Below, one piece after another: positions 36,672 through 47,470 of a stretch of 64,000 bases of DNA. The position numbers were made by a program, and so were the translations under genes. The DNA is from Castanea sativa (Eukaryota > Streptophyta > Magnoliopsida > Fagales > Fagaceae), in NCBI RefSeq assembly GCF_040712315.1, contig NC_134015.1:1834445-1898444 (forward strand), in the 5' to 3' direction. Numbering within the stretch: the first letter of the stretch is position 1; each line of letters opens with the position of its first letter. The notes under the pieces were generated by a model that saw only the letters and a list, made by a program, of their open reading frames with translations, ran no database searches and had not been told where the DNA came from.

Positions 36672-37932
36672 TTTTAAATAAAAATTTTATTGAAGGTCTT
36701 GGATTTTAATATAGTGGAGTGAAAGGTTGATTGTAAAGACCATCATAGCCTTGCTTTTGACTTGAATCTAGGGTGACAATGAATAGACAAACAAGTAAGA
36801 TAGGGGTAAGATAGTCATTGTCTTAAATAAACAGAATTCTTGCATCGATATTCATAAAAAAAAACTTAAGAATTTTGATTCTTGAAAAAAAAAAAAACAC
36901 TTTAGGATTTTAATTAGAATCCACTCAATTCGAGAAAAAGGATCATAATACCCTTCTAAATTTATGCATAGTAATTGGCGGATGACAAGGTCTCCAGTCT
37001 CCCTAGCCCGTTCTATCTAATGACTCAAACACTAATACACGTTTTTATTTTTTATTTAAATTATTGAAACTTTATTTAATCGAAAAAAAAAATCTAAGGT
37101 ATTTGTCTTGCTAACTTTAGCTTTATATTATAAGAGAAAAGCTTTTGAATGAGAAAAAAAATGGTACTATAATCTCTAACAATTACTTAAATATGATTTG
37201 TTAAGAATTTTGTAATTCAAATAATTAGTATATTTTGATAGTTCTAATAGAAAAATCTCTGATTTAAATTTCACATTTCCCAACTTTTGAATTATAAAAA
37301 TAATACTTAGATATATTATTAAATTACCCAAAATACATAGTTCTATTTTTTTAAAAGAAAATATTCTAGTATCCTTTATTATTATTATTATTATTATTAT
37401 TTTGGTAAGTTTATCAATTCTTTTGGTAAGAATTATTGCTATAAGGGTCTTAAAGATTGTCTATTAATAATGTAAAACTTCACCTGATTTTATTTGTAGG
37501 ACCCCATTAAATATTTTTTCTTCCAATTTTAGCTATAAAAAAAATAATTTTAAAAAAAGGCCCCACAAAGCAATATTAAGTGAAAATGTGAAATCCGCCT
37601 TTTGTTTTATTTTTCCTTTTTCTTTGGGTAGTTAGTTGAATTAGTTGACCCACTTTTATCCCTTACGTTTTTAACCCAACTTTTTTAGTCAATTAAAATC
37701 ATCCATTTTCAAAAGAAGAAACTATGTTAAAAGAGTGAATTATGCATGGTTGATATTGTCTCAACCAAATATATGTGAATGAACACAATTTCTTGTACCA
37801 TTCTACCAATTATTCTTGTATCAACTATGAGTCTAGTCTAAGTTTCTTGCTTTGAGTTTCATTTATTTCCTTTCTTTTTTCATTTTTGTTTAATTAGTGT
37901 TGCAAAGTTAACTAACGCAATTTCATTTAACT

Positions 37933-40900
37933 ATGGTATATCGACAACCACCTTCAGATCCCTTAAACATGGAATTCATCCCAAAAGAAATATTTGACGG
38001 CAATGGAGATACAATTAATGGTTCTTATGATGTATGGCTGGTAAGCACACACTATGTTTAATGTTCCAACCACTAGAGATACCGATAGTTTATCATGTCA
38101 TGCCTTATGTTACACCATTTTGCTATGAATGATTCAAAGAGTTTTCAAGTTTTCAACTCATTACAAACTATATTTTATACATAATTTTTTTACTTTATGT
38201 ATATATCGTTCTCTTTTCATTGGGTACATTATTGTTTTCATTAATATTTTTTTAAGAAAAAAAAATATTTTGCATTATGTACCATTTCTTAAAAGCTTTA
38301 TTTTTTTTAGGTTCAACTATATTCTTATCTACTTTCAACAAATAAACAATCAACACACAAAAATCCAACCCAAAAGCATATTAAAGCTTTCTTGTTGTAG
38401 TAAATTACTAACAAGTTTTTTGTTTGGCTGCTATAGAAAAATCATCCTTCTGCCTTGAGCTCTTTTGATGAAATAAAGAGAGTGGCTCATGAGAAACAAA
38501 TGGTTGTATTTTTGGATTACGATGGAACCCTCTCACCAATTGTAAACGACCCTGATCGAGCTTTCATGTCTAATGCGGTAAGTACTTTATCTAAAAAAAG
38601 TTAGAACATGCATTAATTGTGACCATACATACATTATTAAAGATTATATTTTCGTGGTAAAAAATTCCCAAAAACTTTATGGAGGAAGAACTAAATTGTC
38701 TAATTTTTTTAACTAGTTCATGTATCATTTAGAATTCATTTGGCTGAAACCAAAACATATATTAGGAATTTATGCCTATTACCATGATTTGAATTATTTT
38801 ATTATATTTTTTTTACTTTGTTGGTTAAGCATTGTGCTATAGAAGTATAGACTATACCATATAAAAATGAGTTTTCTTTTTAGAGAATTTCAACTTATAG
38901 CATCCGCTTCTAATATTTTAGAAAAAAAAGTAACTTATATCAAAACTATTAACGTACTATTTTTTTAATATTGCTTATCTTACTCCAACAATACTCTCCC
39001 ATATGTGATATAACACAACCGTTGAATTGTGTGATATGTTTGGAAGTACAAAATTTTAAAAATGATGCAAACTAACAGGAACAGCATTATTTTAATATGG
39101 TATATATGTGCAATTTTTTTTAATGAATGAATTTGTTCCTCCAAAAAAATGTTGTCTTATAACACTATAATCATGTGCCTATCGATTGACAGATGCGTTC
39201 GGCTGTAAGAAAAGTTGGTAAACATTTCCCAACTGCAATTGTCTCTGGAAGGTCTAGGGATAAGGTAAATTGCTCTTACACAATTAATGCAACAATGAGC
39301 TAAACCTTATAAATACAAACTTTTTTTTTTCAAATTAATTAGCACACTTGTGATATTAACAAAGTGTTTTTTTTCTCTACTCTAGGTGTTCCAATTTGTG
39401 AGATTAAATAATATCTATTATGCCGGAAGTCATGGGATGGATATATCAACCCCATCAGTTTCTCTCTATTATGGTAACCATAAGCATCAAACTAGGACTA
39501 TTGATGAAAAGGTATATTTTCTCAATTGTTTGTGGTTAATTTTCTATACTTGGTGCTTGTCGTGGAAATTGCATTTTTTATGTTGTGTTCAAAACCTGGA
39601 AATCAAAATTTAAATTGCAATGAAAATATCTTAAACGTTTTCCATTAATTTTTTTGATCTTGTAGGGTAATGAAATGGTTAACTTCTGCCCAGCACAGAA
39701 ATTCTTGCCTAGAATTCAAACAGTAAGAAATTATGTACTGTTTACAAACTTTGTATCCTCTTCTTCAGAGATAAAATGGCAAACTGATACGAAAATGAGT
39801 GGTTATAGTATCAAAAACTCCTCCTTTTGTTCCTAGCTAGGACTTTGTAGTATTAGAATGCAAATAAATTGTCTCTTTTTTTTTCTTTTTTTTTTCTTTT
39901 TAAACTTCAATAATGCTTTGCTTCTCTTGCAGATAAAGGTTATGTTGCAAGAAATAACAAGAGGCATAAAAGGTGCCATGGTTGAAGACAATAAATTTTG
40001 CCTCTCCGTACACTTTCGATGTGTGAATGAAGATGTAAATATTATAATGCAATAATGATAATTTGATATGATCAAATAAAAATAAATGCAATATGATAGC
40101 AATGTTATTGTTGACACAAAAAACATGATAAAATGTAGTAGTTCTCAAATTTGTAGATAATAAGATTGCATGTCAAAATTAATGCAGAATGTTGGCGTAC
40201 TAAGGAGAAGGTGGATTCAGCGATGAAATGCTATAAAGACTTCCATATATCCGAAGGAAAAGAGGTATAGAATTTTTTTGTTATCTTTATAATAAATTCT
40301 AAGATTTCTCCCTTCTTAAAAATATAATTTTCCATTAAGTAGTAGTAATGTTTGGAATAAATCAATCATGCAATCATATAATTCATCTCTTTTGATTTTT
40401 TTTTTTGGTGGAAGATAAATCATAGTATATGCATGTGTTCAATCCTAATTATTCTGTAAAAAATTTATAATTGACTCTAAAATTTTATAATTAAGACATG
40501 GTTGTTTTTGTTAATGTTGTTATTTTTGTTATAGGTCATGGAAATCCGACCTAATATAAACTGGGATAAAGGTCTTGCTTTGCAATATATACTTGATAAT
40601 CTTGGTTTTGAAAATTCTAGCAAGGTCCTTCCTATATATATAGGAGACGATAAAACTGATGAGGATGCTTTTAAGGTATAGATTATCTACTTGATGGTAC
40701 TTTATTATTGTTACCAATTTTAAAATGTGGTGATTCTTCTTAAAGCCTAGCAAGATGAACCCATTAAATATTGATCAAACCCCTCTTCTTCCATAGGCTT
40801 GGTGGATGTTGCCAAAACCATTGAAATCATGCATTTAACTCTTTTTGTTAATTTTGATGAATGATCAGGCTTGTATTTAGACCCACACTAATGTAATTTG

Positions 40901-41118
40901 TGTACCAATGTTTGCAGATGATTAAGAGCATTGGAAGAGGATTTCCTATAGTTGTTTCTTCTACTCCAAAGGAGACAGAAGCCCTATACTCTTTACATTA
41001 CCCAATAGAGGTCATGTCCTTCCTAATACGTTTAGCAAAGTGGAAAAAGGATTGTACTTTGAGAGGTGGATATAAAAAAAAATCTTTGTTTGGTGTATTT
41101 AGGAGGTTAATTAGGTAG
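37933..41118 (+). CDS. TPP: Trehalose-6-phosphate phosphatase, nine coding exons
   Basis: The enzyme removes phosphate from trehalose 6-phosphate to give trehalose, completing the pathway whose intermediate signals sugar status in plants. Exons by GT-AG and frame: 37,933-38,040; 38,437-38,577; 39,193-39,264; 39,386-39,511; 39,666-39,722; 39,933-40,034; 40,157-40,264 (uncertain start); 40,535-40,675; 40,918-41,118. All junctions are phase 0. The predicted protein is about 351 residues, within the usual range for plant class II TPPs. HAD-phosphatase motifs are [11 protein letters not shown] with nucleophile D63 and D65 (exon 2), VSGRSRDK (exon 3), [10 protein letters not shown] (exon 4) and [11 protein letters not shown] (exon 8). 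The N-terminus before YDVWLKNHPSAL is short, and a basic tail ([16 protein letters not shown]) ends the protein. Exon 7 cannot use its natural-looking acceptor (AG at 40,186-40,187) without losing frame. The acceptor at 40,155-40,156 restores frame but adds eleven unusual residues. Confidence 0.88.
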
Positions 41119-41890
41119 GGAGATGCTAACTTCTCAGTATGAGGTATGCTTAATAGGCACAGGTGAACTGGTTCATACTAATTGGATATTGTTACATTGT
41201 TATCATTTATGGGCAATTGTTTATAATTATATATAGGGGCTATTTCTTCTTATTTGCCTTTCTCCCAAGGTTCTAAAAAGTATGATTTTTATATGTACAT
41301 CGAGTCATCCATGGCTCATGAAAAATCATGTTAATTGTTTTATTAAAATCAGTTTTTTTTTTTTTTTGGGCACTTTGAACTTGGTCTTCCTTCTCAATTG
41401 TTTGGATCATTCTTCTGTCTCTTCTTCGTCTCAATTATTTAGTCATTCTTTTCCTTTTTTTTTTTTTTTTCCTATGTTTGCTTCTTACAATTGCTCTTTA
41501 TCATCAGACTAAAAACATCAACTAGGATTTTTGGTGTAAGAGGGTACATGCAGATCAGAATTAATATATCTAAAACTGGTTTTGGGTTATAGTTCTCTTG
41601 TAACCAAACAGCCATGGAACTTGTTCAAGAACTTGGAACAGTACTGTCCACAAATTGGAATAGTGTCTGTCCCTATTTCAGAAGAATGACATCCAACATG
41701 CATCACCAAACAACATTATGAAATAATGCCATCCCTATTAAAGTACTTATTATACATAGCAAACTCACTAGTGAACTTGCGGAAACGCTTATACGCATAG
41801 CTCATGGCCGGCGTAAATCTCTTAGCAAAGTCGTAATTTTTTAGTAGCATTTAAGGAATCCAAAGAATTTTAAGATTTTATTTTTTTTTA
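41119..41890. other. TPP 3' flank and intergenic DNA
   Basis: This is probably the 3' UTR followed by T-rich non-coding sequence. No second gene is seen. Confidence 0.5.
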
Positions 41891-42030
41891 AGGTAGAAAT
41901 TTTATTCTAGAATAATCTTACCTAGAGGCTTGAATTTCGCCCTTACTCCTCACCTCACAAGAACTTGTATTTGAAAAATGATAACTTGTATTTGTAAAGT
42001 GATCATCATGTTAAAGTAGCATGGTGATAA
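41890..42030 (-). mobile_element. Degenerate SINE-like repeat, relative of 34.8 kb
   Basis: It shares the TTTGTAAAGTGATCATCATGTT and GGCTTGAATTTCGCCCTTAC-like blocks with 34,800-34,945, but is more diverged. Confidence 0.4.
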
Positions 42031-42446
42031 TATTACATTTTCAAAATATCACAAACCTTGTTTTCCTAATAAAAAAATTAAAAGAATTAAATAAATAAAA
42101 CATAAACCTTAAAGAACAAGCAGGCTGTTTACATAGAAATGCCTTATGTCTCTCAAAAAAATAAAAAAGAATGAGAAATCCCTTATTATATTTATATATG
42201 AAAAACCTTAATAATTTTTTGTCGTTGTTTTCGCACCTAGGATGTGCATGCTTCCACATGATTCTATCTCTTTGATTCCAATGCCCAATCTTATATTAAT
42301 TGTATTATTCAATACATCAATTATATATGTTATCTTTTAGAGTGATGTAAACCCTATGATGTCACATAGCACACAACGTTTTATACACGTCATACAATTT
42401 TGAGCTTCTTCAATACACCCAAATAAATAAGTATTTTGATGTGTAC

Positions 42447-42626
42447 TATTTCTTTTTTTTCTTTTTTTTTAATAGATAGTTTTAACATATAGCATCTGCT
42501 CCTAATAATATTTTTTTATCATTAGACCAAGACATTAATTGGTTTTTGGTGTAGGCAGAGATTGAACCTCAAATCTCTTATTCAATCACCAGAGATTTTA
42601 CCAGTTGAATTAACTGAAACCCACAT
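42447..42626 (-). mobile_element. tRNA-derived SINE
   Basis: On the minus strand it starts GTGGGTTTCAGTTAATTCAA (box A-like TAATTCAACTGGTAAA). It continues to GAGGTTCAATCTCTGCC (box B-like), a CCAAAAACC body and an A-rich tail, seen as the T runs at 42,448-42,470 on plus. That is the layout of a tRNA-derived SINE. A second copy is at 44,440-44,605, and 51,305-51,425 may be a relative. Confidence 0.65.
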
Positions 42627-42690
42627 TTTAAATTAATCTTAAAAATTTGTCATTATTAGAAGTATAAAACACATAATTTACTGAAATACA

Positions 42691-43019
42691 GGCCAAAATG
42701 AGCATTTGTCCCTTTTTCCAAAACTTTCAAGCAAAATGTCCATGTTCTGAAACTATCTAGCAAAATACCCTTGTTTTAAACTCAATTTTCTAAAAATCGA
42801 GTTTCAATAAAAAACTCGATTTTTAGAAAATCGAGTTATGTGAAATTAAACTTAAAAAAAAAAACTTAGAACTCAAGTTCCATGCAAAATTTCTCAAATT
42901 ACTTGATTTTCATCAAATCGAGTTTTTCATTGAAACTCGATTTTCTAAAAATCAAGTTTTAAAATAGGGGCATTTTGCTACATCTTTTAAGGGAAATGGG
43001 CAAATGCCCATTTTGGCCC
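42691..43019. mobile_element. Foldback MITE, Mutator-like, family member 2
   Basis: It is flanked by the perfect 9-base duplication TGAAATACA (42,682-42,690 and 43,020-43,028). The ends GGCCAAAATGAGCATTTGTC and GGCCAAAATGGGCATTTGCC (right end, reverse complement) match at most positions. The inside again carries several AAACTCGATTTT / AAAATCGAGTTT palindromes. It has no coding capacity. Confidence 0.9.
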
Positions 43020-43112
43020 TGAAATACATATATACATAAGTTGTTTTGCCTTCTATTGCCTTTTTCAATTATCCATGAAAAACTTGTTCTCTTTTTTCTT
43101 CAAATGATTACA

Positions 43113-43362
43113 GGTTGGTTTGGATAGCGCTGAACGCGTCCAGCGTTCAACGTTTTCCTTTTTTTTTTTTTCCCTTGCTGCCCGTTTCTACTTAGGGGAC
43201 AAGTCACTGTGCGCGCACTGTTCACGTACTTTTTAGCAATTTTTTAATTAAAAGTGGGTCCCACGGTACTATTTACACATTTAAAAATTATTTTTCTACA
43301 GTGTTTTCAGCTTTCATTTTTCAGTTTTCAGTTTTCAATTTTCAGCTGTATCCAAACGGACC
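43113..43362. mobile_element. MITE, probably hAT-like
   Basis: The terminal repeats are GGTTGGTTTGGATA and, reverse-complemented from the right, GGTCCGTTTGGATA. The inside has GCGCGCACTGTTCACG and GTGGGTCCCACGG blocks like those of the 6.1-kb element. No clear target duplication is visible. Confidence 0.65.
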
Positions 43363-43720
43363 CTACATGTGTCCCTTTATGAATGTATTCAACAATTACA
43401 GATGTCATCCTTAAATTTAGTTTCAATGTCAATTAATTTTTTTAATATATAATATAAAGAAATATTAACATCCATACAAATATACAATATATAGAATGGA
43501 GGTTTAGTAATTAATTTTGGTATATTGACTTTTATTTCTCCCTATCATTCTTCCAACCCCTTTTCTCCCTTTCTTAACTCTTCTTCTTCCCCCATAGTTC
43601 TTCACCACACTGTTACTCTTTTTCAAACTCTTCATCTCTCTTTTTAAATCTCCTTATTCCTATCTTTGTTTTTATAAATTTCATATTACTTCTCTCTAAT
43701 TCATTCCACATTCTTCCTAC

Positions 43721-43724
<4 letters not shown>

Positions 43725-43759
<35 letters not shown>
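43725..43759. repeat. (CT)n microsatellite
   Basis: About 17 CT units. Confidence 0.95.
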
Positions 43760-43762
<3 letters not shown>

Positions 43763-44439
43763 TGTTTTCTTCTTTTTTCTGTGTATTTATTATTATATTT
43801 GCCTTTTTTAGCACATTTTTTTATTCTTTCTTGCAACTTTACTTTAGGTTGATATGTTTTAGTGTTTTGATTCCCCATCACAAGCCCCCTTTCTTATGAA
43901 TTTTGTTTCGATTAATATATATGTGTGTGTGTGTGTATATAAAGTTTGGGTAAATACTTGTTTTGAAATTGAGAATTTAAGTTTATATTATAACATGCTT
44001 GACTTGGCTATGTATTGAATGTGTTTACCAATTATTTGAATAATTGATTATTACAAATACTATATCTTCTGACATTAATTTCTTTTTAATTTGGGTTTGA
44101 GATTAGGGAGAGAAAGTTTGAATTTTGATGTTATTTTGGCATTCTTTTTTGTTTCAATTTGTGTTTATATTAGGTTTTGGATCCTAAAAGTGTATGTTCA
44201 AAAAACAATTCTTGATTTATAAATGTTTAGATAGGTAACATATTTTTTTTTGAATATAGTGTGTGAAATTTGGATTTTATGAATTTTATTAAGCAATATT
44301 AATTTCCAATATCTAGTGAACTTTGATGATGCACAAAATTTTGTAAGTAAATATTGTTTAGAAATGAATATTTTCTCTACTTACCTTTTGTGTTCTTGAG
44401 AAAGTTTGTTTTGTTTTACATATTTTATTTATTTATTTA

Positions 44440-44605
44440 TAGTTATGATAGTATTTCAATCTATAATGTCTATTCCTTAATAATTTTTCTTTATCGTCAA
44501 GCCAAGACATCAAATGATTTTTGGTTTAGGCGGGATTCAACCCTAATCTCTTTTATTCATCTACAAAATGCTTTACTAGTTAAGCTAACTGAAACTCATA
44601 TTTTA
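44440..44605 (-). mobile_element. tRNA-derived SINE, second copy
   Basis: The minus strand reads CAGTTAGCTTAACTAGTAAA (box A), GGGTTGAATCCCGCC (box B) and CCAAAAATCATTTGATGTCT, then an ATAAATAAATAAA tail. It is about 165 bp and clearly related to 42,447-42,626. Confidence 0.65.
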
Positions 44606-45166
44606 CTTTTAATTTTCATAATAAAGAAAATTTTTAACTATAATGTGTTTTATATATATTAACTTCAAGAAAAAAACTTTCATGCACATCACATAATTTA
44701 CAGCGACTAGCTTCTTCTTAACTCTTAGCATAACCTTTCCTTGTCTTTTTTTTTTTTTTTTTTTTACAATAACCTTTCCTTGTCTGTTCCTTGCATATGC
44801 ATCTCCTAAGATAACTTTGAAAATTCCTTCTCAATTATATATAATCCAAGTGGTGACAACCGACAAACATGAATACTGGTATCAAGGAAGACACAAATGA
44901 GATTAAAGAAACATTGTTTATATTTTACGAATGAAGCATATATCTATAAAATAATTCATGAGTCTACTGTTAATACATGCTAGATTGTATAATAGTTTGA
45001 GGTCCATCGCCAATAAAAGGCTTGGTATGTTGAGGGCAGAGAAGCAATACTAGAAAGATAATACAGGCCTATCAATATAATTGCACTATTCATCTTCTTT
45101 CTTTTGTTTCAGTTCAGTCATCCCTCTATACCTTGTGTGTTTAAGTGTGTCTATATATACATATAT

Positions 45167-45508
45167 ATGGAATCAATCACCGTCCGGCACGTGGCCGCGA
45201 TACCTTTCCCATGCCAAGGCCACATCAACGCCATGATGGGTGTTTGCAAGTCATTATCTTCAAAACAAGGCCATGGAATTCTCATCACCTTCGTTGTCAC
45301 GGAAGAGTGGCTCAACTGCATCTGTGGCTCCAACCCTAGCAAGCCAAATGATAACAGTAACAACACCATTCGCTACGCTACCATCCCTAACATGGTCGAG
45401 CGTGAAAAAATGGGTGACTTTGGGCCCTTCAATGAAGTGGTGAAGGCGAAAATGGAAGCTCCCCTTGAAGAACTCCTAGATCGACTGGACCCTCCGGTGG
45501 ATAGAATA
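45167..45508 (+). pseudogene. UGT87A-like: UGT87-type glycosyltransferase, 5' part of exon 1 (broken gene)
   Basis: From the ATG at 45,167, 114 codons encode the acceptor-binding N-terminal domain of a family 1 UDP-glycosyltransferase. They include HVAAIPFPCQGHINAMM, with the conserved catalytic-type histidine in GHIN, then LITFVVTEEWL and KMEAPLEELLDRLDPPVDRI. The wording is close to the UGT87A group, enzymes that attach glucose to small molecules. The frame is intact up to DRI, where a 5.4-kb LTR retrotransposon (45,509-50,935) interrupts it. The rest of the gene continues at 50,936 and 52,775. A TATATATACATATATA stretch lies just upstream of the ATG. The gene must be non-functional as it stands. 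Confidence 0.9.
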
Positions 45509-46459
45509 TGTTATGTTTTGAGTTTGTAATATTGGCAAACCATAACAAAAACTAAGTCTCATTGGTTTAGAATGGTCTACAGTGAAGTCCAAGGCAAAAA
45601 ACTCATGTTCGGGATGAAAAAAATTGAGTAACAATCCGTTTCGTTCGATTGGTACTCGATTGGTACTTGATTGATCGAAAGGCATTTGATTGGTACTCAA
45701 TCGATCGAAAGTCGCATATCAGCAAAAATCAACAAGTGTAAGAAGGCCATAACTTGACCGTTTGAAGCCCAAATCGTAAGCCGTTTTTTCCAGTATTTAA
45801 AAGACATTATAAGCTAACCCTAGAGAGGGTTTTCAGAATTTTTTTTAGAAAGATTAGAGTGCATCTTGTGCCTCTTTGTATTTAGGGTTTTGTTCCTAAA
45901 AAACTCTCTCATATCTTTTACCGATGTTATTACTTGAAGAATCTCAAGATCTAGTATTGTAGAAGTTGCTGCCTTCTCTAGTCATCAAAGGTGCCGATGA
46001 TCTAAACCTTCAAGGGTGGTCTTAAAGTCACAAACAGGAGAGTTTGTGTTGCTAAACCTGTGAGTGGGATCTCAAAATCACAAACGTGGGTGTTTGCGTT
46101 TTGCAAAGCCCAAAGAAAGAAATAGTCTGTGGACTCGGAGCTATCATGGGGTCGTGGTAGTAAGTTTTTTACTCGAGGTAGCAATATAATGTTAGTGGTC
46201 TAAGTCGCTATCGTACAAACTTCAATTCTTTCATAAAGGATTTGTTGTTTTACCTTAAGAATAGCTAGGTCAAATCCTCCCTAGGTTTTTTACCGGTTTG
46301 GTTTTTCTGGGTCATCATATCATTGTGTTCTTTATATTTCCGCTGCTTTGCATGAAATGATTGTTTTTTTTAACCTAGATTTGAATAATAAACCACAGTA
46401 TTTATTTGGTTAATTAATTAGGTTAAACAATTTAGTTTTACAGGGGTCTAAAACGTACA
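45509..46459 (+). repeat. 5' LTR of the gag-only element
   Basis: 951 bp, starting TGTTATGTTTTGAG and ending AAACGTACA. It contains several copies of CGATTGGTACT / CAATCGATCGAAAG (45,640-45,715) upstream of a TATA-like TATTTAAAAGAC (near 45,793), a layout suggesting the LTR promoter and its enhancer. Confidence 0.92.
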
Positions 46460-46531
46460 AATGGTATCAGAGCAGGTTAGTTCTAGTGTGTAGATCTTTT
46501 GATCTAAGAATTGATCCTTGATCCTTGTTAT

Positions 46532-47470
46532 CATGGATAAGTGTCTTACTTTTTTTTATTGTGATGATTTAAATAAAAAGGACACTGTTGTTTCTGTTGA
46601 TCTTATTGATGCCTGTGAAACTCTTCGTAAGGAATTATTGAAATATATGAAAATTGCTAAGAAATTCAAGGAAGAGTTAGAATTGGCTAGTCTTGAAAAA
46701 GAGGAATTGGTTGTTAGATTAGATGAATCTAATAAAAAGAATGAATTTTTGAGAAATCAAATTTCCTTTCAAGATGAGAACATAAAAACTTGGAGCAAGA
46801 GTTGGTTAAATGTAAGGCTAAAATTGAAAATTTAACTAGTACCAAGCCTGCTGTTGATAACAGAAGTGTTTCTGTTTCTCTTCAGCCTAAAACTAAAAGA
46901 GTTTATATCCCTCATTTCAAGAGAAATAATAAAGAAAAAGCTTATTTTGCTAGGTTAGATAAAGGTAAAAGTTTTGATGTAGACGCTGAAGTTTCTACAC
47001 CTAAGTCTAAACCTACTATTAGAGAGGATAAGAAATCTGTTTTTGTGCCTACCTGTCATCTTTGTTGTGTTGTTGGTCATATTAGACCAAATTGTTATTT
47101 GTTGAGGCAAAAACCAAAATCTGAGACTAGATTTGCTGTTAGGAATACTGATGTTCCTAAATTTGTTCCTATTTGTCACTTTTGTGGTGTCTCCGGTCAA
47201 ATTCGTCCTAATTGTCATAAATTGAAATTTAAACATTCTGTATTTCAATCTAGGATATGCGATGATATTTCTCCTGCCATAAGTCCATATAAATTGTTTC
47301 ATATTCTTTTAAAAAATTTGAGCTTGTTGGCTTGTGAAAGGAAATTGCAGGATTTTAGTCTTTCTCAGAAGATTGGTGTAACCCCTCGAATACACTCTGC
47401 TTCTCATGGATTTTCACCTACAAAGCCGAAGACTCGTGCTATGTGGGTGAGAAAAGATTCTCTAAGGTGA
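46532..47470 (+). pseudogene. gag-like gene with two zinc knuckles, frameshifted
   Basis: Read in two frames (46,532 to about 46,790, then about 46,790-47,470), it gives a protein of about 310 residues. The first third is a Lys/Glu/Leu-rich stretch likely to form a coiled coil (KELLKYMKIAKKFKEELEL). A basic region and two CCHC-type knuckles follow: CHLCCVVGHIRPNC and CHFCGVSGQIRPNC. The second has Gln where His is expected. Together they mark a nucleocapsid-type gag that would package the element RNA. A single missing base near 46,790, between NIKT and EQELVKC, shifts the frame. A stop at 47,468-47,470 ends it, and no pol follows. Confidence 0.8.

Noticed and set aside
42447..42626. A functional tRNA gene on the minus strand
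   Set aside because: Box A and box B are degenerate, no cloverleaf can be closed, and there is an A-rich tail and a second diverged copy. A SINE fits better.
45151..45369. Minus-strand frame opposite the UGT start
   Set aside because: It is the shadow of the UGT coding sequence, which has clear family motifs.
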